This document shows, one piece after another, positions 51,201-58,739 of a stretch of 58,739 nt of DNA. How positions within the stretch are numbered: the stretch's first letter is position 1; each line of letters opens with the position of its first letter. The DNA is taken from assembly GCA_021604365.1 (NCBI GenBank), contig BQIZ01000002.1, positions 1 to 58,739 of the forward strand, written 5' to 3'. The translations under genes and the position numbers were made by a program. Under the pieces are notes generated by a model that saw only the letters and a program-made list of their open reading frames with translations, did no database searches and was not told the DNA's origin. This DNA is from Nitrospirales bacterium (lineage in GTDB: Bacteria; Nitrospirota; Nitrospiria; Nitrospirales; UBA8639).

Positions 51201-51611
51201 TTACCCCTTTAATGAATTAAAAAAAGCGACGAAGTCTGCCACGTGAGTGGGTTTGACTTGAAATCCGTTTGCTCCCAAGGCTATGGAACGCTCCGTGTCT
51301 TTGGGATTATCCGAGTTGGAGAACATCAACAGGATGGGCACGTGCGTGAACACTTGATGCTGTCGAATGGATGTCAGTACCTCAAATCCATTCATGATGG
51401 GCATGTTGAGATCCAACAAGACGAGTGCAGGTATCGGGGCCTCTTTATGTAACACGGAATCCATGTGTGAGAGGAAGGTTGGTCCGTCGAAAAATGTCAA
51501 AAATGGATTTTGTAATATAGATTTTTGATAACACCGTTTCGCAATGAGTTGGTCGGTTTCACTATCATCAACCATGATAATTGGATCATTTGTGGCAATC
51601 ATGGTGTCCAT
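51201..51611 (-). CDS. Single-domain response regulator (CheY-like), partner of the upstream kinase
   Basis: From ATG 51611 (GGAAGG upstream) the product is 136 residues, one receiver domain: IIMVDDSETD, phospho-Asp in LVLLDLNMPIMNG, Ser in MFSNSDNP and Lys in FQVKPTHV. All phosphorylation residues are present. There is no output domain. The start lies 4 bases after the stop of the sensor kinase gene, so the two form an operon and probably a pair. A longer frame back into the kinase gene is a shadow. Confidence 0.9.
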   Translation of the reverse strand: MDTMIATNDPIIMVDDSETDQLIAKRCYQKSILQNPFLTFFDGPTFLSHMDSVLHKEAPIPALVLLDLNMPIMNGFEVLTSIRQHQVFTHVPILLMFSNSDNPKDTERSIALGANGFQVKPTHVADFVAFFNSLKG

Positions 51612-51615
51612 CGGA

Positions 51616-53502
51616 TTAACCTTCCTTTCCAAAAGTAAAGCGGATGTGAACCACATTTTCTTTGATTTCCGTCCAGAGCGTTCCACGATGTCGTTCAATG
51701 ATTCGTTTGCAGATGGCCAAGTCGAGCCCTGATTCTGCGTGAGGCGATGTTGCTTGAGTAAGCGGTGCAAAGATGCTGGCTAAATTTTTCTGATCCATAG
51801 AGAGTCTGGTAACCATTATGCCCAATATCCATCCGTCTGTTGATCGCTCTGCGGTAAATGACACCATAATGTCATTGGAGCGGACATGTTTCAAGGTGTG
51901 ATCAAGTAGATTTTTATAAAAAACTTTCACCAGACTTTCATAGACATGCAAAGAGGGTGATGGCGAAAAAGTAATGACTGCTTCTTTGGCCTGGAATGCA
52001 TAGGTATATTCGTCCGTTAAGGATCGGATAAGATCTTCCATATTGACGTTTGTGCGAAGGATTTTTCCCTGGCTGAGATTGGTAAATACCCTGAAATCGG
52101 TAATCTGATCCAGAAGATTAACCGACGTGGATTGTAATTGGATGAGTAGATCCTGGCATGCGGGTGGTACCCCCTCCTTGCCTTCATGGCAGATTAAATC
52201 GGCTAGCATGATCATCCTTCTCGCCGGCTCACGAAGATTGTGGGATGCCAGATAAACAAAGTGCGCAAGATCTGTATTGGCTTTGAGAAGCTGCCGATTC
52301 ATGGAAGCAACTTGATTCTCTTTTTGGTTAATGGAGGCGACCATGTGATCAAAGGCTTGAGATAATATGCCGATTTCATTTTTCTCATGAGGCGGCCTGG
52401 AAGAGATGGCGAGTCCCTTCGCGAAGCGTTTGGTCGAGTCCGTCAGCCATTCTAGAGGTCTTGTCAAGCGTGTAGTGAGGGAAAATGTCAGGGCTAAACC
52501 GATGAGGATCAGAACCAAGGTTATGGCGAATACTTTAAGGAGAATAATGTTGGTGCCGGTTTGGATATCACCAAAAGAGGCCGTTACGCCAAACATCAGA
52601 AACCGTTTTGGGTCGTCAGGAAATATTCCGATTTTTCGAAAATGAATCAGGACAGGGTTGGAAAATGAAAGGTCTTTCCACTCTGTGACGAACTCTTGAC
52701 CGGAAGAAATAAACAAAGGAATGAGGTCGGGAAATTCCGCTTGGGCCGCATTGGGTTTTCCAAACTCGAAACCAAATGTCTTCGAAGATTCAGGGTGAAT
52801 GAGAAAATCTCCATCCGGATTCGTGAGAAAATAGGTGTAGCGCCCTGGTTGGATATGAAACAGGTCATCAATGAATGTTTTGAAATTCATGTTGATGATA
52901 ACAAGGCCAAATAACTGGTTTGTTGCCTGATAGATGGGTAAGGCCACACGGATGGTCGGTTTGTATGGTATTTCGATAGTGCCATGTTCACGATTTAAGT
53001 TTATTTTAGAAAAATATACATGGCCGGGATCGGAATGGAGGATTTCGGCAAAATAGTCACGAGTGCTTTTCTGTTGCAGGTCCGATTCTTTGACAATGAG
53101 AACCTCGCCTAGGTTTCTTTCCACACGGACAAGTTCCTTCCCCTGGTTGGCTGCTTCGATGAGGCGGATTTGGTCGTAATGGGGTTTGGTTTTTAAGAGT
53201 TCTTTGAATAATAGGCCGAGATTGGATTTTTCTTCTCTTTCAATGGAGAACTTTCCTGCATGATGGGCGTGGATGATTTTCGAGATTGCGGGAATTTCGG
53301 CTATAAATTGGATGTCGTGCTGTATTTCGGAAAAGGCCGTTTTCAGTCGTTCTGTTTCAAGGGCGACGAAGCTTTCCAGGCTTTCGCGTTGTTGGTTCAT
53401 AATCAAGGCATGAAAGCCCCAATAGACGACGATGCCAATAAGGAGAGCGGTGCTGAGAAGCAACCCAAGCGATAGAAGACGAATCTGTAAGCCGATTTTC
53501 AT
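51616..53502 (-). CDS. Membrane sensor histidine kinase with degenerate ATP-binding domain
   Basis: A 628-residue protein: TM helix (~8-30), periplasmic double-Cache-like sensor (~40-310), TM helix (~325-347), HAMP (~348-400), coiled coil, HisKA with YLASHNLREP (phospho-His ~421), and an HATPase-like region (~490-620). In the latter, the second, Mg-binding Asn of the N box is replaced (NLLDHTLKH), the DxGxG (G1) box is missing (VTRLSMDQ), and the G2 box is SGLDLAI instead of the usual TGxGLAI. ATP binding is therefore unlikely. It may be a non-catalytic sensor that binds a partner kinase. The receiver gene follows after 4 bases. Confidence 0.85.
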   Translation of the reverse strand: MKIGLQIRLLSLGLLLSTALLIGIVVYWGFHALIMNQQRESLESFVALETERLKTAFSEIQHDIQFIAEIPAISKIIHAHHAGKFSIEREEKSNLGLLFKELLKTKPHYDQIRLIEAANQGKELVRVERNLGEVLIVKESDLQQKSTRDYFAEILHSDPGHVYFSKINLNREHGTIEIPYKPTIRVALPIYQATNQLFGLVIINMNFKTFIDDLFHIQPGRYTYFLTNPDGDFLIHPESSKTFGFEFGKPNAAQAEFPDLIPLFISSGQEFVTEWKDLSFSNPVLIHFRKIGIFPDDPKRFLMFGVTASFGDIQTGTNIILLKVFAITLVLILIGLALTFSLTTRLTRPLEWLTDSTKRFAKGLAISSRPPHEKNEIGILSQAFDHMVASINQKENQVASMNRQLLKANTDLAHFVYLASHNLREPARRMIMLADLICHEGKEGVPPACQDLLIQLQSTSVNLLDQITDFRVFTNLSQGKILRTNVNMEDLIRSLTDEYTYAFQAKEAVITFSPSPSLHVYESLVKVFYKNLLDHTLKHVRSNDIMVSFTAERSTDGWILGIMVTRLSMDQKNLASIFAPLTQATSPHAESGLDLAICKRIIERHRGTLWTEIKENVVHIRFTFGKEG

Positions 53503-54010
53503 AACTCATCATTCATAAATGGTGATCCGTGAGCAATCTTTTGCAGGACATTTTTGCGGGTATTGAGCAGTGTCGATGGCCGGTACCGGGATTGTCATGT
53601 GGATTTCTGTAAGAAAGCAATAAGGTATGAGAGCCGAATGCGGGGAGCGGTATTTCTTAACTATTCCTTTGGAATAGTTCGAAGAAGCAGTGTTGAGATG
53701 AAGGCTCCCATTCATAATCTCGTCCATCGCTGTTAACGAGTTTGGGTGGGAAAGCACATGCGTCAATTCAAAAAAAACGATTTTCAATCCTTTCCACGGA
53801 AGGGAGGGATTTGTAAATCGACTGGATCGGAAAACAATAGGAATATTCGGCTTAAGATATGATAAATGTCTTGGACCGTTTCCATTTCATTGCTCTCTTC
53901 CTCTAATGATTAAAAATCATTCCTTTCTTAATGAGTAAAAAAATCAGAATGATTTCGCCTCGTACAAGGCAATTTCCGAAGGGTCCCATCATCAATCTTT
54001 CAGACACAGT
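53503..54010. other. Intergenic region between two sensor-gene groups
   Basis: About 500 bases with no convincing gene. AATGATT-AAA-AATCATT at 53904-53920 is a small inverted repeat in an AT-rich stretch, possibly a terminator for the gene on the right or an operator for the kinase on the left. Promoters for the 51616-53502 kinase should lie here. Confidence 0.4.
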
Positions 54011-57000
54011 TTAGGATTTCTTTGATTTGTTGAGAGACAACACCCTGGCTAGCGTCTGACTGAGTTGGTTCACGAGAATTGGTTTGTCGAGGAATGCGCT
54101 TATTCCTTGCTTCAGAGCCGTTTCCTTGTCAATAGCATGGCTGAAACCGGTACAGAGAATGATGGGTGTATCGGGGCGTATTTTAAGAATTTCTCGAGCA
54201 AACTGATCTCCACTGAGGCCGGGCATGGTTTGATCGGTGATGAGACAGTCGAATTGTTGAGGGTTTTTTCGAAACACTTCCAGTGCTTCCAATGGACTCA
54301 CCTGAACAGTAACCGTATAGCCCATATGCGTAAGGAATTCTTTCAAAACTTGGGTGATGGATACTTCGTCATCTACGAATAAGACATGTCCGTTTCCTGC
54401 ACAGCTGGGAGTAAGCTCTAAATCACGGACTGAATTTGTGGAGGTTTGATACTCTGGAATCGCAATGGAAAATATGGTTCCGGACCCTTGGGACGATTTG
54501 ACGGAAATGTGGCCTTTTAGATTTTTTACGATGCCATGCACCACCGACAATCCCATTCCGGTTCCTTCTCCGACGGGTTTTGTGGTAAAGAACGGGTCGA
54601 AAATGTTGGGGAGAATTTGCTCAGGAATCCCCGGCCCTGAATCGCAAATGAGCAATTGCACATACTTTCCGGGGTCCAGGGTGGGCGGAAACCGAGAATT
54701 GCCCGATTCAAGGTATGTGGTGGTCAGATCAATCGTAAGGATTCCACCGTTAGGGCGAAGGGCATGTTCCGAATTTGAGCAAAGATTGATAATAATACGT
54801 TGAATTTGAACGGGATCGGCAAAGACCATGTTCATGGGTTGATGAGAGGCAAAATGCAGTTCAATATTGGAGGGAAAGGTTGCCCGGAGAAGGACCAGGG
54901 ATTCCTCGATAACCGGACCGAGATCGACCGGGCGAGGATGGTGTTCCGTTTGACGGCTGAAGGTCAGAATTTGTTGAATTAACTCACGCCCTCGTTTGCC
55001 CGCAATGCCGATTTGCTCAAAATATTTGTACGCCGAATCCTCTGGCTCAAATTTCAACGTACCCATTTCTGCCCATCCGAGAATAGCCATCAGGATATTA
55101 TTGAAGTCGTGAGCAATGCCTCCTGCCAGGGTTCCCATGGATTCCATTTTTTGTGTCTGTCTCACATGCTGTTCCAGGCGTTTTTGTTCGGTGAGATCCC
55201 TCCAGATGGCCGTCACGCCTGAAATCGTTCCGTCCGACTCTACATAGGGATTCAGTCTGACCTCCATGAAGCGAACGTTTTTTTCAGGAAAGGTCAAATG
55301 CTGTTGAAAGCAGACGACCCGTCCTTTTCGACAGTCATCTAAATGACTGTGTACCTGGGATTCAAAGAGATCCGTTCCCACAAAATCCCGAATGTGACGG
55401 CCGGTAATTTCCCGGGCAGGAAGATTGAAATATTTACAAAATCCATGATTAACGGCTTGCAGGCAATTCTTCTCATCTAAAAAGCAGAGAAAGTCCGAGC
55501 TGGTTGACACAATTTGTTCATACCGACGGAGCGCTTTGGTCGCCTGATGCCGCTGGGTGATATCCCGGCCGACGGCATAGATGGCTTTTTCCTGAAGCTG
55601 GGGAGTGGCACGCCATTCCAGCCAGAGGTATTTGCCACGGATATCACGGATGCGGTTCTGGAAGTCCACCACATCTTTTTCTTCAGCAAGTTGATGGAAA
55701 ACTGCCTGGGTGGATATCCGATCATCTGGATGGGTGAAAAAGATCAATGGTTGGGATAACAGTTCTTCTTGGGTGTACCCAAGAAGTTTTTCGAAGGCAG
55801 GATTGGTTTTTTTGAGATACCCGTCAATGCCGATGATACACATGAGATCCAGAGAGAGGGAAAAAATGTGATCCCGTTGGATTTCTGCTTTGAATTGGGC
55901 TGTGACATCGATCGAAACACCGCCCAGTATCGGTGGACGGTCATGTTGCCAAATAGGAAATTTGCAGGATAAATACTGATGGAGGCCGTCTTTGAGTGGA
56001 ATGTCTTCGAGAATTTCGAGGGATTGACCGTGTGAGAGCACCCAGTCATCATCGTATTGGAGCCTTGCCGCCGTATCGGGAGGTAGGACGTCGTGAACAG
56101 TTTTGCCTATCCAGTTTTTGAGATGAATATTGAACACCTGCTCAAATTCCAGATTCAAATATCTGAAACGATACTGTTCGTCTTTCATGTAGGCCAAACC
56201 CGGAAGATGGGCCATGAACTGTGCAAAGCGTTTTTCGCTGGCCTGAAGGGCTTCTAACATCGTGGTGCGGTCGGTAATATCTTCAGCCAGCCGGGTGATC
56301 CGATACGGATGCCCCCCTGGAGAGTGATTGATGAGTCCGCGTTCATGAATCCAGCGAGTCGACCCGTCTGCTTTAAGGATTCGATAAATCTCGTTATATC
56401 CTCCGGTGATATTCAACTGCAGATAGGCGTTTTTGATACGGTCCCGGTCCTTGGGATGAAGGGCTTCAAGCCAATCCAACGGGTTTCGAGCGAGCTGATG
56501 AGCCGGGCGGTCCCAAATTTTTTCATAGGTCGGGCTGACATACAATAATTTTTTTGGTTCCTGAAAGTCGGTCAGCCAAAAAATCCCCTGATAGTGCTCC
56601 ATGAATTGGTGAAACCGATCATGGGCTTCTTTGAGTGATAATTCCAGTAACTCATTTCTGATTTTCAAGCGATGATGCCGGATGACTTCAGCCACTAGCG
56701 CCGGCAATAAATCCAGATAGCCGCTTTGGGAGGCTTTGACCAAATAGTCATTCACTCCGGCTTTGAAGGCTTCAATGGCAACCTGTTCGGACCCATTGCC
56801 TGTTAAGAGAATAAACGGAGATAGGCATTTCATCTGACGCAGGGTGCGAAACAAAGCGAGGCCATCCATGCCCGGGAGCTTGAAGTCGGCAATGATGACG
56901 TCAAATTCCGAAGGAGATTGTTCCAGATGGCGAATGGCTTCCTCCGCACTTTCACATTCCAGAAGGGTGTGAAGGTCCTTCTTAAGGGAACGGCGGATCG

Positions 57001-57067
57001 CGATTCGTTCATGGGAATTGTCTTCGATGAGGAGAGCTGATAATCCGGAATCCTGGACTAGGGACAT
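54011..57067 (-). CDS. Hybrid sensor kinase: REC-PAS-PAS-PAS-PAS-HisKA-HATPase-REC
   Basis: A 1018-residue cytoplasmic protein without membrane segments. Order: receiver 1 (~8-125, LLIEDNSHER, Asp in VIIADFKLPGMDG), four PAS domains (~145-265, ~275-395, ~400-515, ~520-635), HisKA with GGIAHDFNNIL (phospho-His ~652), HATPase_c (~755-870, INLCSNSEHAL; ICDSGPGIPE; GEGTGMGLSVVHGI, all intact) and receiver 2 (~893-1010, FVDDEVSITQV, Asp in CLITDQTMPGLSG). The kinase core is of the PAS/PAC-NtrB-like type. An N-terminal receiver suggests it is itself controlled by another kinase, such as the one encoded upstream at 57501. It follows the small receiver gene by 15 bases. Confidence 0.92.
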   Translation of the reverse strand: MSLVQDSGLSALLIEDNSHERIAIRRSLKKDLHTLLECESAEEAIRHLEQSPSEFDVIIADFKLPGMDGLALFRTLRQMKCLSPFILLTGNGSEQVAIEAFKAGVNDYLVKASQSGYLDLLPALVAEVIRHHRLKIRNELLELSLKEAHDRFHQFMEHYQGIFWLTDFQEPKKLLYVSPTYEKIWDRPAHQLARNPLDWLEALHPKDRDRIKNAYLQLNITGGYNEIYRILKADGSTRWIHERGLINHSPGGHPYRITRLAEDITDRTTMLEALQASEKRFAQFMAHLPGLAYMKDEQYRFRYLNLEFEQVFNIHLKNWIGKTVHDVLPPDTAARLQYDDDWVLSHGQSLEILEDIPLKDGLHQYLSCKFPIWQHDRPPILGGVSIDVTAQFKAEIQRDHIFSLSLDLMCIIGIDGYLKKTNPAFEKLLGYTQEELLSQPLIFFTHPDDRISTQAVFHQLAEEKDVVDFQNRIRDIRGKYLWLEWRATPQLQEKAIYAVGRDITQRHQATKALRRYEQIVSTSSDFLCFLDEKNCLQAVNHGFCKYFNLPAREITGRHIRDFVGTDLFESQVHSHLDDCRKGRVVCFQQHLTFPEKNVRFMEVRLNPYVESDGTISGVTAIWRDLTEQKRLEQHVRQTQKMESMGTLAGGIAHDFNNILMAILGWAEMGTLKFEPEDSAYKYFEQIGIAGKRGRELIQQILTFSRQTEHHPRPVDLGPVIEESLVLLRATFPSNIELHFASHQPMNMVFADPVQIQRIIINLCSNSEHALRPNGGILTIDLTTTYLESGNSRFPPTLDPGKYVQLLICDSGPGIPEQILPNIFDPFFTTKPVGEGTGMGLSVVHGIVKNLKGHISVKSSQGSGTIFSIAIPEYQTSTNSVRDLELTPSCAGNGHVLFVDDEVSITQVLKEFLTHMGYTVTVQVSPLEALEVFRKNPQQFDCLITDQTMPGLSGDQFAREILKIRPDTPIILCTGFSHAIDKETALKQGISAFLDKPILVNQLSQTLARVLSLNKSKKS

Positions 57068-57082
57068 GGGCTACCCGTTCGT

Positions 57083-57541
57083 TTAGGTTGTTAATGGCTT
57101 GGGATAGGGTTCCACGCAACTCCAGAATGTCCGGAGGGATTTTAAGAGATTGGCAAAGTTAGCATACCCGACCGGTTTTTTGAGGAACGCCGTACATCCG
57201 TATTCATAGCCTTTGTTTCGGTCTGTGTCGAGGGTTGAATTCGTAAGAATGATGACCGGTAAAAACCGAAACTGATTTTTCGTTCGAATGGTTTTGAGAA
57301 CCTGATGTCCATCCAGTTTCGGGAGCTTGAGGTCCAGAAGAATGAGGTCGGGGTCGGGGAAAATATTCGCTTCCTGGTATTTTCCCTGATGAAACAGGTA
57401 TTCCAGGCATTCTTCGCCATCCGATACGATATGCAGATGATTCCCAAAGCCAAACTGTTCCCAGGCACGTTTGGTGGCCAGGACATCATGGGGGTTATCT
57501 TCAGCCATTAGAATCGTCAAATTTCGAGTTTCTTGCATCAT
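57083..57541 (-). CDS. Single-domain response regulator (Rcp1-like)
   Basis: From ATG 57541 the product is ~152 residues, one receiver with ILMAEDNPHD, phospho-Asp in LILLDLKLPKLDG, ILTNST and FLKKPVGYANF. The long loop between helix 2 and strand 3 (YLFHQGKYQEANIFPDPD) marks it as the Rcp1 type, often paired with phytochrome-like or PAS kinases. GGAGAG precedes the start. Its start lies 41 bases inside the 3' end of the sensor kinase gene, so the two are coupled, and the hybrid kinase follows 15 bases after its stop. Confidence 0.9.
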   Translation of the reverse strand: MMQETRNLTILMAEDNPHDVLATKRAWEQFGFGNHLHIVSDGEECLEYLFHQGKYQEANIFPDPDLILLDLKLPKLDGHQVLKTIRTKNQFRFLPVIILTNSTLDTDRNKGYEYGCTAFLKKPVGYANFANLLKSLRTFWSCVEPYPKPLTT

Positions 57542-58739
57542 GGTGAGTCTCTCCAATCGGTACCGTAAATGAAAAGATACTGCCCTTGCCCAATTCGGAT
57601 TCCACGTGTATTTCTCCGCCAAGCCTGCTCACGGCCTTTTTGACAATAGCCAATCCGATGCCGGTTCCCTCATATTCCCGCGTCGTGTGAAGTCGTTCAA
57701 AGACCTGAAAGATTTTGTCCTGATATTGTTTAGGGATCCCAATGCCATTGTCACTGACTGTGAAGGTGATAAAGCCAGGGTGTTCCTCCCTCCAATTCAT
57801 ATTCAGAACTTTTGGGGATGAGTGGTTGAATTTGACTCCATTAGCCAGGAGGTTCTGGAAAATCTGTTTCAAAAGATGTTCATGGCCAAGAACCGTTGGC
57901 CATTCATCCGGTGTGTGAATATTCACGTCTTTATCGAAATTCAGCAAGCGAAGAATTTTGGGAATCATGTCCCGAACGTGGCAAACTTGAGGCGGGGATT
58001 CTTTGACGTTTAATCGTGAAAGCTCCAGCAGGTCGGAAACCAGTTCTTCCGCCTCACAGACGGCGGTGGTAATGCCTGTCAAGTACGCTGTTTGTTCGGA
58101 CGAAACCTTGGGAGACAAATCTTCCAGCAGAAAATCCGCATAGTTATGAATGGCTCTCAAGGGTGTCCGCAAATCGTGGGAGACGGCATAGCTATAGGCT
58201 TCCAGTTCCTGGTTTTGGTTGGCCAGTTGGTGATTTAAGCGTTTAAGCTCAGCTTCGTGTTGCTTTCTGGCGGAAATGTCTACAACTGAACTGAGCACCA
58301 TGAAGCCATCTGGCGTGTTGATGGGATTCAGGCCGATTTCTACGGGAAACTCACTTCCGTTTTTTCGCCGGGCAAACAGATCCCGTCCTGCCCCCATGGA
58401 TCGGGTACTTGGGTTTTCGAGAAATGCAATACGATGTCGGGCATGTTCCTGCTGAAATCTTTTGGGAACAAGTGTGTCGATGGATTGTCCGATTAATTCA
58501 TGTTGTGAATACCCAAAGAGGGTTTCAATTAATTTGTTGGCAAAGACCACCTTGCCGAGATGGTCGACAATTAACATGCCACTTGGGAAGGCATCAATAA
58601 ACACGCGTAGCCGACGCTCCTTGTCTTCAAGATCATTTTTGATCAATTTCATATCTTCTAGCAGAACCGTCATTGTGTGATTTTGCTCTTTCAGTTCCTT
58701 GGTTTGTAAGCCATATTTGACCTCGAGATCTTCCTTGAC
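57501..58739 (-). CDS. PAS sensor histidine kinase (5' end outside the window)
   Basis: At least 412 codons; the frame is open to the window end with no stop (VKEDLEVKYGLQTKELKEQN before the in-frame ATG at 58673), so the true N-terminus lies beyond. The visible part has a coiled coil, a PAS domain (VFIDAFPSGMLIVDHLGKVV to VVDISARKQHEAEL), HisKA with SYAVSHDLRTPLRAIHNYAD and a complete HATPase_c (NLLANGVKF, VSDNGIGIP, GTGIGLAIVKK). It heads a three-gene operon with the Rcp1-like receiver and the hybrid kinase, and is the likely phosphodonor of the receiver. Confidence 0.92.
   Translation of the reverse strand, partial: VKEDLEVKYGLQTKELKEQNHTMTVLLEDMKLIKNDLEDKERRLRVFIDAFPSGMLIVDHLGKVVFANKLIETLFGYSQHELIGQSIDTLVPKRFQQEHARHRIAFLENPSTRSMGAGRDLFARRKNGSEFPVEIGLNPINTPDGFMVLSSVVDISARKQHEAELKRLNHQLANQNQELEAYSYAVSHDLRTPLRAIHNYADFLLEDLSPKVSSEQTAYLTGITTAVCEAEELVSDLLELSRLNVKESPPQVCHVRDMIPKILRLLNFDKDVNIHTPDEWPTVLGHEHLLKQIFQNLLANGVKFNHSSPKVLNMNWREEHPGFITFTVSDNGIGIPKQYQDKIFQVFERLHTTREYEGTGIGLAIVKKAVSRLGGEIHVESELGKGSIFSFTVPIGETHHDARNSKFDDSNG

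Noticed and set aside
1-58739. tRNA, rRNA, CRISPR array or phage genes
   Set aside because: No cloverleaf, rRNA-like segment, regularly spaced repeats or phage structural/integrase genes were recognised by eye in the window.

Overview
The window looks like chromosomal DNA from an environmental bacterium of about 50% GC, most plausibly Nitrospirota (Nitrospira-like). That guess rests on gene content only: PEP-CTERM/exosortase-type exopolysaccharide genes, a KaiC/KaiB cluster, DUF5069 and many PAS-rich hybrid histidine kinases. No rRNA, tRNA or CRISPR was seen.

Left part (1-36 kb) is an exopolysaccharide (EPS) island of the Wzx/Wzy-dependent type. On the + strand (1-13.6 kb) lie a partial UDP-GlcNAc 2-epimerase, two paralogous glycosyltransferases from a segmental duplication flanked by IS3-family scars, a PEP-CTERM protein, a further glycosyltransferase, a DegT-type sugar aminotransferase, a FemAB/GNAT-like transferase, a sulfotransferase, a methyltransferase and a Wzx flippase. 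On the - strand (13.6-35.5 kb), read from right to left, lie a secretion-type AAA+ ATPase with LysM repeats, a BY-kinase-like ATPase with a degenerate Walker A, a Wzz/GumC chain-length protein, a WecA/MraY-type initiating transferase, a GT2 transferase, a DUF4838 protein, a Wzy-like polymerase, a GT2, a GT4, rfbA, a broken rfbC'-'rfbD fusion, rfbB, cysC and an asparagine-synthase homologue without the glutaminase cysteine. Together they would start a repeat unit on undecaprenyl phosphate, extend and decorate it (sulfate via CysC/PAPS, methyl, amino sugar), flip it, polymerise it and set chain length. The exosortase and an outer-membrane export channel are not in this window.

The island is visibly decaying. 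There is an internally deleted copy of one glycosyltransferase (2.25-2.8 kb), a derelict IS3 transposase (4.24-4.77 kb), a methyltransferase with two in-frame stops (15.76-16.51 kb), a WbsX/GH99-like pseudogene in an AT-rich stretch (17.2-17.9 kb) and the rfbC/rfbD deletion fusion (19.74-20.13 kb).

Right part (36.7-58.7 kb) is rich in signal transduction: a 1170-residue GAF/PAS hybrid kinase; an outer-membrane protein and a TPR protein; a kaiC-kaiB-kaiB-hybrid kinase operon; a zinc metallopeptidase with a glutaminase; a DUF5069 protein; a CBS-domain protein; a kinase/receiver pair whose kinase ATP-binding domain is degenerate; and a second set made of a PAS kinase (cut by the window edge), a receiver and a REC-PAS4-kinase-REC hybrid.

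Most interesting for follow-up: the four-gene Kai-type operon ending in a hybrid kinase, the pseudokinase-like sensor coupled to a receiver, the asparagine-synthase homologue with a perfect palindrome in its leader, and the truncated dTDP-rhamnose pathway next to an intact aminotransferase.
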